Notes: generated by a model from the sequence alone, not told the origin. A stretch of DNA of 8,671 nucleotides from an uncultured Lachnospiraceae bacterium (GCA_902803245.1 CADCPJ010000117.1:1-8671); one strand, 5' to 3'; positions 1 through 6,168 are shown, counted from the first letter of the stretch. A program made the numbers and translations.

Positions 1-162
1 ACAATCCAGGTGTTCAAGGGCAATTATATCGGAGTGAGTCCCGAGGACGAGAGCGATACGGTGGACTTAAGGACTCCTTATACAGAGAACAGGGATTCCT
101 CCTTCCCCACTTTCCACTACATCCTGAAGGACGTCGTCACTGTGGAGGACGAGGGGGAGTAG
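1..162 (+). CDS. C-terminal 53 residues of an unassigned protein (5' end outside window)
   Basis: Frame 1 is open from the window edge to a TAG at 160-162 and encodes 53 residues. The tail is acidic and soluble, containing FKGNYIGVSP, VDLRTPYTEN and FPTFHYILKD, and ends in a run of Glu and Asp. There is no membrane segment. The codon use is like the genes that follow. I do not recognise the family with confidence. The aromatic, beta-rich look would suit a small cupin-like or sugar-isomerase-associated protein, but that is a guess. It lies 96 bases upstream of the permease gene on the same strand with no convincing terminator between them, so the two may be co-transcribed. Confidence 0.6.
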   Translation, partial: TIQVFKGNYIGVSPEDESDTVDLRTPYTENRDSSFPTFHYILKDVVTVEDEGE

Positions 163-175
163 GAGACCGGTTTTG

Positions 176-201
176 CACACCGAAGGCGTCCCTTGCGGAG
201 A
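176..201. repeat. 26-base dispersed repeat, copy 1
   Basis: This intergenic segment matches 2748-2773 at 23 of 26 positions; the common core is GGCGTCCCTTGCGG. Both copies lie just downstream of a stop codon. The function is unknown. It may be a fragment of a REP-like intergenic element. Confidence 0.5.
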
Positions 202-258
202 GAACTTCGTGAGCGGCTATAAGGACACTTGGGATGAGAAGAAAGGAATCACCGTGAC

Positions 259-1350
259 ATGGAAAAAGTAAAGGCTTTCCTCAAGAGGAAGAACATCGAG
301 ATCTCGCTTAAGCGGTACGGTATCGATGCCCTCGGTGCAATGGCGCAGGGGCTCTTTGCGTCCCTCCTCATCGGAACGATCATCAATACGATCGGGACGC
401 AGTTCCACATCGGCTTCCTCACGGAGCCGATTGCCACTGTCGCGGGAGTGGAGTATACCGTCGGCGGCCTTGCCACTGCCATGAGCGGACCGGCTATGGC
501 GGTGGCCATCGGCTATGCGCTGAAAACGCCTCCTCTCGTGCTCTTTTCTCTGATCACCGTCGGATTTGCTTCCAACGCCCTCGGCGGCGCGGGCGGGCCT
601 CTCGCCGTGCTCTTCGTTGCGATCATTTCCTCCGAGATCGGAAAGGCCGTCTCGAAGGAAACCAAAGTGGACATCCTCGTGACGCCCCTCGTCACCATCG
701 GAGTCGGGGTCGCGCTTTCCGCCTGGTGGGCTCCGGCGCTCGGCTCCGCGGCCATGCAGCTCGGAAAGCTGATCATGTGGGCGACGGATCTCCAGCCGTT
801 CCTGATGGGAATCCTTGTGTCGGTGCTGGTCGGCGTGGCCCTCACGCTTCCGATCTCTTCCGCCGCGATCTGCGCGGCCCTCGGCCTTACCGGACTTGCC
901 GGAGGCGCCGCCGTGGCCGGCTGCTGTGCGCAGATGGTCGGCTTCGCGGTGATGTCCTTCCGTGAAAACCGCTGGGGCGGACTTGTCTCCCAGGGAGTGG
1001 GGACCTCGATGCTCCAGATGGGCAATATCGTGAAGAACCCGAGGATCTGGATCCCTCCGATCGTGACCAGCGCGATCACCGGACCACTTGCCACCTGCCT
1101 CTTTTCCCTCCGGATGGACGGCGCAGCCGTATCCTCCGGCATGGGCACCTGCGGCTTCGTGGGACAGATCGGCGTCTACTCGGGATGGGTAAAAGACATC
1201 GCCGAGGGAACAAAAGGGGGGATCACGGCCTTCGACTGGGCCGGGCTCATCCTCATTTCCTTTGTTCTTCCCGCGGTGATCTGCCCGCTGATCGCGATTC
1301 CCTGCCGACGCCTCGGCTGGATCAAGGACGGGGATCTGACTTTGGATTGA
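259..1350 (+). CDS. PTS sugar transporter subunit IIC (EIIC_2-type membrane permease)
   Basis: This 363-residue integral membrane protein has a short basic N-terminus (residues 1-20) and then about eight to ten hydrophobic segments rich in Gly and Ala. Two stretches are typical of the stand-alone PTS EIIC family Pfam PTS_EIIC_2: residues 112-147 (GGPLAV, SSEIGKAVSKETKVD, VTPLVTI) and residues 260-305 (NPRIWIPP, ITGPLA, GMGTCGFVGQIG). Its length is normal for that family. It would form the membrane channel for a sugar or polyol. No EIIA or EIIB domain is fused, and none is encoded separately here, so phosphate-donating partners must lie elsewhere if it is a true PTS. The ATG at 259 follows GAAAGGA at 241-247 with a slightly long gap. 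A transcription-stopping palindrome follows the stop codon directly. The substrate is unknown. Confidence 0.85.
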   Translation: MEKVKAFLKRKNIEISLKRYGIDALGAMAQGLFASLLIGTIINTIGTQFHIGFLTEPIATVAGVEYTVGGLATAMSGPAMAVAIGYALKTPPLVLFSLITVGFASNALGGAGGPLAVLFVAIISSEIGKAVSKETKVDILVTPLVTIGVGVALSAWWAPALGSAAMQLGKLIMWATDLQPFLMGILVSVLVGVALTLPISSAAICAALGLTGLAGGAAVAGCCAQMVGFAVMSFRENRWGGLVSQGVGTSMLQMGNIVKNPRIWIPPIVTSAITGPLATCLFSLRMDGAAVSSGMGTCGFVGQIGVYSGWVKDIAEGTKGGITAFDWAGLILISFVLPAVICPLIAIPCRRLGWIKDGDLTLD

Positions 1351-1352
1351 CA

Positions 1353-1393
1353 AAAAAGGTGACAATGGGGACTGTCCCCATTGTCACCTTTTT
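1353..1393. terminator. Perfect 19-bp palindrome with T-tract, REP-like element copy 1
   Basis: Arms 1353-1371 and 1375-1393 pair without a mismatch around a CTG loop. The core is GACAATGGGGA / TCCCCATTGTC, with A5 and T5 at the outer ends. It starts three bases after the permease stop codon and has the form of a rho-independent terminator that could work in either direction. Two diverged relatives occur at 4976-5001 and 6116-6145, so it is also a member of a repeat family. Palindromes of this GGGGAC...GTCCCC kind are common between genes in Clostridia and resemble REP elements linked to RAYT/IS200-like transposases; that link is from memory and not shown here. Confidence 0.8.
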
Positions 1394-1405
1394 CCTTTGA
1401 CGAGT

Positions 1406-1414
1406 GGAAAAGCG
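1406..1414 (+). promoter_or_regulatory. GGAAAAGCG box upstream of oxidoreductase promoter
   Basis: GGAAAAGCG lies just upstream of the candidate -35 at 1419. The identical nine bases stand at the same distance from the -10 element at 5020-5028. The position fits an activator site, and the local 3015-4970 regulator is a candidate protein for it. This is an inference. Confidence 0.35.
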
Positions 1415-1418
1415 CGGT

Positions 1419-1447
1419 TTGTTCCCGGAAGCGCGGCGGCATATACT
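1419..1447 (+). promoter_or_regulatory. Candidate sigma-70-type promoter for the oxidoreductase gene
   Basis: TTGTTC (1419-1424), a 17-base spacer and TATACT (1442-1447) place transcription start near 1454. The spacer ends in GCGGCGGC. The same layout and an identical -10 recur at 5033-5061, with upstream sequence TTTCCTTT (1391 and 5005) at the same distance from both -10 elements. This recurrence supports the call. Confidence 0.5.
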
Positions 1448-1546
1448 TTAAAACAGATAAGGAGGGCACCTGCCGGCGCATTGCGGGCGGAATGCCGCAA
1501 AATCTTTTAAGAACAAGGAAGCGTCACTGGAACGGAGGATAGAAAT

Positions 1547-2722
1547 ATGATGAGGAAAGTCGGACTTGGCATCATCGGATGCGGAACCATCGCGGACGTC
1601 TATATGACGAATCTCACTCAGCATTTTGACCAGGTCGAAGTGCTTGCGGTTGCGGACCTCTTTGCGGAGAAGGCGAAAGCGGCTGCGGAGAAATTCGGAA
1701 TCAGGAAGGCCTGCACTGTGGAAGAGCTGCTTCAGGACCCGGAGATCGAAATCGTTCTTGACCTGACCATTCCGGCAGCCCACTACAGCGTCAACAAACA
1801 GGTCCTTGAGGCCGGCAAGCATCTCTACTGCGAGAAGCCTCTCGCCCTGAAATACGCGGAGGCGGAGGAGCTCGTCCGGATTGCCCGCGAAAAGGATCTC
1901 ATGTGCGTCAGCGCTCCGGACACTTTCCTCGGGGCCGGCATCCAGGAGAGCCGCGACGTCATCGACAGCGGAAGAATCGGCAGCCCCGTGGGCTTTACCG
2001 CCAATATGACCTGCGCCGGCCACGAGCTGTGGCATCCGAATCCCGGCTTCTATTATAAAAACGGCGGCGGTCCGATGTTCGATATGGGCCCCTACTATCT
2101 GACCGCGCTTATTTATCTGCTCGGCCCGATCCGCCGGATCTCCTGCTTCACCGCATCCGGGCGTCCCGTCCGCAATATCCTCGGAACGGAGACGGAGACG
2201 GAAGTTCCGACCACCTACACCGCCATCATGGAGTTTGTCTGCGGGGCCATCGGCACAATGACCATGAGCTTTGACCACTGGGACACCTCTCTTCCCTGCC
2301 TTGAGGTCTATGGGACGAAGGGAAGCGTGTACTGCCCGGATCCGGACAGCTTCAACGGCCCCGTCACCGTGTACGACGGGCAGAAGCTGAAAGGAATCGT
2401 GGACGCCGTCACAGCTCCGCACCCGGCAAAGATCATTGCCATGGTGACGAACCAGGGCAGCTGCAAGGAAGAGGCGAAGATGGAATTCGCTGAGAATCCG
2501 GAGCACAGAGCCAATATGCGCGGCCTCGGCGTGACCGATATGGCGGAGGCCCTCCTTGACGGCCGGAAGAGCCGCATGAGCGCGGAGATCTCCGTGCACG
2601 TCGTGGAGGCGCTGAACGCATTTGAGGAATCCGCAAGGACGGGAGAAGCTTATGTCATGAAATCCACCTGCGAGCGCACGGAGCCGATGGGCAAGGACTG
2701 GGCGCTGTGGGAAATCCGTTGA
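1547..2722 (+). CDS. Gfo/Idh/MocA family NAD(P)-dependent oxidoreductase
   Basis: This is a 391-residue cytoplasmic dehydrogenase of the glucose-fructose oxidoreductase / inositol dehydrogenase / MocA superfamily. The N-terminal Rossmann fold shows GIIGCGTIA (residues 8-16) for dinucleotide binding. The hallmark EKP is at 96-98, with Lys97 as the expected catalytic or cofactor-contacting lysine. The C-terminal substrate domain carries GGGPMFDMGPYY at 173-184, where Asp179 is kept but the usual catalytic His is replaced by Tyr183. Members oxidise or reduce sugars, inositols and related compounds; the substrate here is unknown. GGAGG at 1534-1538 sits eight bases before ATG 1547, and ATG 1550 is an alternative start. 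It has its own promoter (1419-1447) and terminator (2798-2831), so it is probably a single-gene transcript. Family confidence is high; the reaction is open. Confidence 0.9.
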   Translation: MMRKVGLGIIGCGTIADVYMTNLTQHFDQVEVLAVADLFAEKAKAAAEKFGIRKACTVEELLQDPEIEIVLDLTIPAAHYSVNKQVLEAGKHLYCEKPLALKYAEAEELVRIAREKDLMCVSAPDTFLGAGIQESRDVIDSGRIGSPVGFTANMTCAGHELWHPNPGFYYKNGGGPMFDMGPYYLTALIYLLGPIRRISCFTASGRPVRNILGTETETEVPTTYTAIMEFVCGAIGTMTMSFDHWDTSLPCLEVYGTKGSVYCPDPDSFNGPVTVYDGQKLKGIVDAVTAPHPAKIIAMVTNQGSCKEEAKMEFAENPEHRANMRGLGVTDMAEALLDGRKSRMSAEISVHVVEALNAFEESARTGEAYVMKSTCERTEPMGKDWALWEIR

Positions 2723-2747
2723 CAGGGGAAACGAAAGGTCCTTTTTT

Positions 2748-2773
2748 CACATCGAGGGCGTCCCTTGCGGGGA
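2748..2773. repeat. 26-base dispersed repeat, copy 2
   Basis: This matches 176-201 at 23 of 26 positions, sharing GGCGTCCCTTGCGG, and lies 26 bases after the oxidoreductase stop codon. It has no clear pairing partner of its own. Its role is unknown. Confidence 0.5.
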
Positions 2774-2797
2774 CAATATTGCTGGTGACTGCAAAAG

Positions 2798-2831
2798 AGG
2801 TCAGGAGAAGAGTATTCTCCTGATCTTTTTT
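2798..2831 (+). terminator. Rho-independent terminator after the oxidoreductase gene
   Basis: TCAGGAGAA (2801-2809) pairs with TTCTCCTGA (2815-2823) around a GAGTA loop. Further pairing at the base reaches 2798, and six T residues follow at 2826-2831. This is a textbook intrinsic terminator 76 bases after the stop codon. Confidence 0.85.
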
Positions 2832-2922
2832 CTTCTATCATGGTGTACACCGGTTACAGTCGTTAACGAAATGATCTGCCGCGCAGAAGCTTTCGTTTTC
2901 CCCCTATATGGAGAGAACCTCA

Positions 2923-2943
2923 GTCATTGCCTTTGGCAATGAC
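2923..2943. repeat. Inverted repeat over the -35 region of the regulator promoter
   Basis: GTCATTGCC (2923-2931) and GGCAATGAC (2935-2943) form a perfect 9-bp inverted repeat with a TTT centre. No T-tract follows, so it is not a terminator. It overlaps the candidate -35 TTGGCA and is more likely an operator. Confidence 0.45.
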
Positions 2944-2962
2944 CCGGGTTAACCGGTATAAC
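2933..2962 (+). promoter_or_regulatory. Candidate promoter of the PRD regulator gene
   Basis: TTGGCA (2933-2938), an 18-base spacer and TATAAC (2957-2962) predict a start near 2969 and a leader of about 46 bases before ATG 3015. Inverted repeats cover both promoter elements, which suggests repression or autoregulation. Confidence 0.45.
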
Positions 2963-2972
2963 GGATACCGGT
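2952..2972. repeat. Inverted repeat over the -10 region (candidate operator)
   Basis: ACCGGTAT (2952-2959) and ATACCGGT (2965-2972) are perfect 8-bp arms with a five-base centre. They span the -10 and the expected start site. ACCGGTTA also occurs about 100 bases upstream (2849-2856), in opposite orientation to TAACCGGT at 2950-2957, next to a GGTGTACACC palindrome at 2842-2851. The spacing would allow a repressor to act at two sites. Confidence 0.4.
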
Positions 2973-3014
2973 AAAATTCAGACAACAGCATTTCCGGAGC
3001 AAAGAAGGTTGCAT

Positions 3015-4970
3015 ATGAGCGAAAAACTGACAGTCAGGCAGAGACAGATCCTCGGAATTCTGAATTCGCAGAAGGAGAGGATCAGCGGGAGAGAGATCGC
3101 CGAGTATCTGGGCGTCACGGACCGCACGATCCGCACGGACATCCAGGTGCTGACCGATTACCTGAAGCCTCTGAATGTTGAAATCGACGCGATCCGGGGA
3201 AAGGGCTATCTCCTGGTGAGCCATGACGCTGCCCTCATGCAGTCCCTGGTCTATCAGGAGAACACCATGCTGACGCCGGAGGACCGCATGCGGTCGATCA
3301 CGATGATCCTTCTCGAATCCGCCGATCCGGTGCAGATCGACGACCTGGCCGAGGAGTGCTTCGTCAGCCGCTCCACCATCGAGCACGATCTCAAGGTCAT
3401 AGCTTTTGAGTACGAGAGGGAGCAGCCCCACATCCGCCTGATCCGCCGCAAAAATACCGTGGAGATGGAGGCGGACGAGTGGAAGCGGCGCTACGTCATG
3501 AACCTTCTCTACGTCAACCGGTGGAACTTCAACTACGAGGCGGGCATCCTCATGGCTGACCTGCCTGTCGCGGGCGGGGAGATGACGGCGATCGAGGACG
3601 CTCTCTCCGCGGCCCAGAAGGACTGCGGCCTCTCTCTCACCGAGTATGACCATGTGAGCTTCCTCTTCTCCGTCGCCATTGCCCTTCGAAGAACCCGGAT
3701 GGGCTTCTCCATTGATACCAGTACGGCGGGCGGGACGCAGAGGTCGGGGGAAGTTGTGGACCGGGTTCTTGCTGCGGTCACAGACGTCTCGGGGGAGACG
3801 CTCTCCGGGGCAGAGAGGAATGCGTTAAGTGACGAGCTGGCCAGGAGAGAGCAGTACAGCCCCGAGAAGAGTGAAGACGGACGGGAGCTGGACGGGGACA
3901 GCGTCTATGCGGAGATGATCGACGAAATTCTCGGGGAGACGGATGCGGAGCTGAACACTTCATTTTGCAAAAACAGGAAGTTAAAGAGCGAGCTCCTCTA
4001 TATTCTTCTCACGCAGGCCAACAACCCCTACCACGCGGGTCTCCGCGACGAGTATGTGACCCGCAGGGTTCGCGCGGAATACCCCGATGCGGTGGAGATC
4101 GCCTGCCGCTTTGAGGAGGAGTGCCGGAGAGGCGGAAGGGAAACGCTTACGGAGAATTATCTCTTTGAGCTCGTCTCCTGCATCGCCGAGGCCATCGAGG
4201 AGGAGGCGGAGAGGAAGAGGGACGGCGGGATTCCGGTTACCATCATTTCCCATATGACGGTCGGCGCCACGAAAGTGCTGATGACCCAGATCCGGACTTT
4301 CTTCGGCTCGAGGGTGTCTCTCCTCGGACCGACCCCCGTCAACCAGGCGGCGAGGGGATATCTGCGCGGCTCCGACCTGGCGGTGACGACCACCAAGATG
4401 CGCCCGTATGACCGGAGCATGCCGTATCTCACCATTCCCAGGATGATGGATAAGAAGAATTTCGAGCGGATGAATTTCCTCATCAGCCTCGAGAACTACC
4501 GGAAGCTCTATCCGGGCGCGGGGCGGTGGATCACGGACCGCCTCTCCCGGTTTGAGGTGTTCACGCGGCCCTTAGTGAAGGGAAGGGGAGCGGCCCTTAA
4601 GATGATCTTAAAGGATGTCATGGAGAGGGGGCTTGCCCGGGAGGAATTCTGCGAGGCGGTCATGACGAGGGAGAAGCAGACCTCTACGGCTTTCCGGGAG
4701 GGATTTGCCGTTCCCCACGCGATGCGCTCTCATGCCATGGAGAGCGGCCTTGTCATGTGGAAGCTGGACAGCCCGGTGGACTGGGGAGGAATCACGGTGG
4801 AGATCATCTGCCTCCTCTTAATCGGAGAAGAGAACCTGGCTGAGGAGATGAGGATCTACAGCTGTATCGTCTATATGCTCCGAAGGCTGAAGTCGCAGAA
4901 AAAGCTGCAGGAGCTGACAGGCGGGGAGGAGCTGAGAGCTCTCTTAGAGACGACGGAGAAGCAGGGATGA
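3015..4970 (+). CDS. PRD-containing transcriptional regulator of the BglG/MtlR type (HTH-HTH-PRD-PRD-EIIB-EIIA)
   Basis: This 651-residue protein has the order seen in MtlR/LicR-type activators. An HTH_11 domain spans about residues 5-50 (RQRQILGIL, GREIAEYLGVTDRTIRTDI). A second HTH lies around 95-130 (LAEECFVSRSTIEHDL). Two PRD-like regions follow at about 190-260 and 295-400, then an EIIB-like fold at 405-460 and an EIIA type-2 domain at 515-648 with GFAVPHA and His568. In the family, phosphorylation by HPr and PTS enzymes at PRD His, EIIB Cys and EIIA His sets activity. By eye the PRD His positions read Ser219, an aliphatic residue and Leu386, and the EIIB Cys reads Ser412; only His568 is clear. 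AAAGAAGG at 3001-3008 favours ATG 3015 over the in-frame TTG 3009. It probably controls the neighbouring catabolic genes. Confidence 0.85.
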   Translation: MSEKLTVRQRQILGILNSQKERISGREIAEYLGVTDRTIRTDIQVLTDYLKPLNVEIDAIRGKGYLLVSHDAALMQSLVYQENTMLTPEDRMRSITMILLESADPVQIDDLAEECFVSRSTIEHDLKVIAFEYEREQPHIRLIRRKNTVEMEADEWKRRYVMNLLYVNRWNFNYEAGILMADLPVAGGEMTAIEDALSAAQKDCGLSLTEYDHVSFLFSVAIALRRTRMGFSIDTSTAGGTQRSGEVVDRVLAAVTDVSGETLSGAERNALSDELARREQYSPEKSEDGRELDGDSVYAEMIDEILGETDAELNTSFCKNRKLKSELLYILLTQANNPYHAGLRDEYVTRRVRAEYPDAVEIACRFEEECRRGGRETLTENYLFELVSCIAEAIEEEAERKRDGGIPVTIISHMTVGATKVLMTQIRTFFGSRVSLLGPTPVNQAARGYLRGSDLAVTTTKMRPYDRSMPYLTIPRMMDKKNFERMNFLISLENYRKLYPGAGRWITDRLSRFEVFTRPLVKGRGAALKMILKDVMERGLAREEFCEAVMTREKQTSTAFREGFAVPHAMRSHAMESGLVMWKLDSPVDWGGITVEIICLLLIGEENLAEEMRIYSCIVYMLRRLKSQKKLQELTGGEELRALLETTEKQG

Positions 4971-4975
4971 GATGC

Positions 4976-5001
4976 GGCAATGGGGACTTATCCCCATTGC
5001 C
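4976..5001. repeat. REP-like palindrome copy 2, possible weak terminator
   Basis: GGCAATGGGGA (4976-4986) pairs perfectly with TCCCCATTGCC (4991-5001) around CTTA. It begins six bases after the regulator stop codon and shares the AATGGGGAC core with 1353-1393. The downstream ATATTTCCTTT is only a poor T-tract, so termination may be partial. Confidence 0.7.
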
Positions 5002-5019
5002 ATATTTCCTTTAAGGTGC

Positions 5020-5028
5020 GGAAAAGCG
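5020..5028 (+). promoter_or_regulatory. GGAAAAGCG box upstream of the gene A promoter
   Basis: These nine bases are identical to 1406-1414 and lie at the same distance from the following TATACT. Together they are the best candidate for a shared regulator site in this locus. Confidence 0.35.
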
Positions 5029-5032
5029 GAAA

Positions 5033-5061
5033 TTGCAAGGGCCCTTAGCGGCGGATATACT
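5033..5061 (+). promoter_or_regulatory. Candidate promoter for the first isomerase pair (A-B)
   Basis: TTGCAA (5033-5038), a 17-base spacer ending in GCGGCGGA and TATACT (5056-5061) place the start near 5068. It parallels the promoter at 1419-1447 in spacing, -10 element and upstream box. Confidence 0.5.
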
Positions 5062-5067
5062 TTTTTT

Positions 5068-5172
5068 AAAGAGGCTTATGATCTGTTTTTTCGCAGGCCG
5101 GAAAAACGGCTTTTGGGTGCAGCCGCATGCCGACGGCGGAACAGATTCAAAACGGATATAAGGAGGTCAGAT
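5068..5172 (+). promoter_or_regulatory. Structured 5' leader of gene A with possible 27-codon leader ORF
   Basis: The leader can fold as a closed multi-helix junction. ATCTGTT (5081-5087) pairs with AACAGAT (5140-5146) and encloses two hairpins: AGGCCG/CGGCTT (5095-5100 with 5107-5112, then TTTT to 5114) and GCCG/CGGC (5122-5125 with 5134-5137). A small frame, ATG 5078 to TAA 5159-5161, encodes 27 residues (MICFFAGRKNGF...). It has AAAGAGG only three bases upstream, and its stop overlaps the start of the AAGGAGG of gene A. I recognise no known riboswitch class. Attenuation or translational coupling is possible but unproven. Confidence 0.3.
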
Positions 5173-6114
5173 ATGCGTTACGCATTCAGCTTAGAGGTCG
5201 TGGATCTGGACAATCAGGCTCCTAACCGGAACCGGCGCGAGAGCAGGTATTTTTGGGATGAAATGAATCATCTCGTATCTGCGGGCGGCTTTCACCGCGT
5301 CGAGGTGCCCTACGAGCCGAAGTGGGACTTCGGCGGAAGATCCGGCATCCCTCGCTCGATGCGCTCCGTCACCACGAAGTTTGGGACCGTCGCAAATTAT
5401 ATGGCGTATCTCAAGGATAACGGGATTGAGGCCATCGACTGCGTTCATCTCAACCCTTCCCTTTTCTGCATGGGAGGTATGCCGATGTTCTTCGGGGCAG
5501 CGGGGCACTACGGGGAGGAGGCGATTGCCTTTGCAAAGGAAGCCGGATGCAAGGTGGTGACCCTGTCCGTGACGCCGCCGTATTCGAAAGTGCAGGGCAT
5601 ACTCGGAGACGCAGATGAGAAAGGCTTCCTTGAGGGCGTGAAGGAGCTGGTCAATAAGCTCGCCGCGGAAGCAAAGAAAGCGGGCGTGACCCTCTGCCTC
5701 AAGAATGAATTCTGGGGGCTTCTCCGTGGTGAAAAGATCACGGAGTTCCTCGGCAGAGTGGACGGCGATGTGAAGCTGGACGCGGACACGGCCAATCTTC
5801 AGATTGCCGGGGCGGATGTGAAGGACGTAATCCGGGCGAACAGGGACCGCATCGGGGTGGTTCATTTTACGGATACGAACTTTGCGGACAATGACGAGAC
5901 CTGGAAGAGCGCTCTTCCGGAGTTTCCGGCGAACCGCGCTACCCGGGTGTTTACGGATCTCGGGATGGGCTGCGTCGATTTCCCGGCGATCCTCTCCTTG
6001 CTGAAGGAGATCGGATACGACGGCCCGGTTGTCTTAAACCCCAGAAATTCCACGGATATCTGCCGGTCGATCTTAAGAGCGGGATATTTTGCGGATACTG
6101 TAGTCAAAGAATAA
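5173..6114 (+). CDS. Sugar phosphate isomerase/epimerase-like TIM-barrel protein (A)
   Basis: This 313-residue soluble protein is of the xylose isomerase-like / AP endonuclease 2 TIM-barrel superfamily, whose members isomerise or epimerise sugars, ketoses and inosose-type compounds with a divalent metal. AAGGAGG at 5160-5166 and ATG 5173 define the start; an in-frame ATG at 4972 would add 67 residues running through the palindrome and promoter and is rejected. Family ligand positions read Glu179 (KNEFW), Asp205 (LDADTAN), His231 (HFTDT) and, where a Glu is usual, Asn289 (VVLNPR). The family DxxH motif is DTAN here, so His is replaced by Asn208. It is a paralog of 7359-8348: both share WDE near residue 30, TKFG/TRFG, NE[FY]W, AGAD, FTDT, PEFP and a C-terminal DGPV. 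It probably forms an operon with 6169-7095. The substrate is unknown. Confidence 0.8.
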   Translation: MRYAFSLEVVDLDNQAPNRNRRESRYFWDEMNHLVSAGGFHRVEVPYEPKWDFGGRSGIPRSMRSVTTKFGTVANYMAYLKDNGIEAIDCVHLNPSLFCMGGMPMFFGAAGHYGEEAIAFAKEAGCKVVTLSVTPPYSKVQGILGDADEKGFLEGVKELVNKLAAEAKKAGVTLCLKNEFWGLLRGEKITEFLGRVDGDVKLDADTANLQIAGADVKDVIRANRDRIGVVHFTDTNFADNDETWKSALPEFPANRATRVFTDLGMGCVDFPAILSLLKEIGYDGPVVLNPRNSTDICRSILRAGYFADTVVKE

Positions 6115-6115
6115 A

Positions 6116-6145
6116 TGACAGTGGGAATCAGCCCCTGTTCTGTCA
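6116..6145. repeat. Degenerate REP-like palindrome copy 3, between A and B
   Basis: TGACAG (6116-6121) pairs with CTGTCA (6140-6145), and an inner GGG (6123-6125) can pair with CCC within 6132-6135, leaving a bulge. The outline TGACA.TGGG...CCCC...TGTCA resembles 1353-1393. It starts directly after the gene A stop codon and has no T-tract, so read-through into gene B is likely. Confidence 0.5.
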
Positions 6146-6168
6146 CCTCTTATAAGGAGAATCCTATC

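Noticed and set aside
217..1365. A 382-codon open frame on the - strand opposite the permease gene
   Set aside because: Its product is rich in Arg, His, Asp and Gly with no domain pattern, and it mirrors a clear membrane protein on the + strand. It is a by-product of high GC content.
1448..2599. A 383-codon open frame on the - strand opposite the oxidoreductase
   Set aside because: The + strand shows Rossmann and EKP motifs and a good ribosome binding site; the reverse product has no recognisable family.
2900..3014. BglG-type RNA antiterminator (RAT) target in front of the regulator
   Set aside because: The hairpin at 2923-2943 is not followed by an overlapping terminator, and it coincides with the -35 of a promoter, so a DNA operator is more likely.
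2949..3653. A 234-codon open frame on the - strand opposite the regulator start, and similar frames at 5191-5865, 6541-7173 and 8217-8669
   Set aside because: All lie opposite well-supported genes, have low-complexity charged products and lack ribosome binding sites in keeping with the locus.
4972..5172. 67-residue N-terminal extension of gene A from ATG 4972
   Set aside because: It would run through the REP-like palindrome, the promoter and the leader. The strong AAGGAGG before ATG 5173 and alignment with A' support the shorter form.
6115..6168. 18-residue N-terminal extension of gene B from ATG 6115
   Set aside because: It is encoded by the palindrome; AAGGAGA precedes ATG 6169, and B' aligns from about that point.
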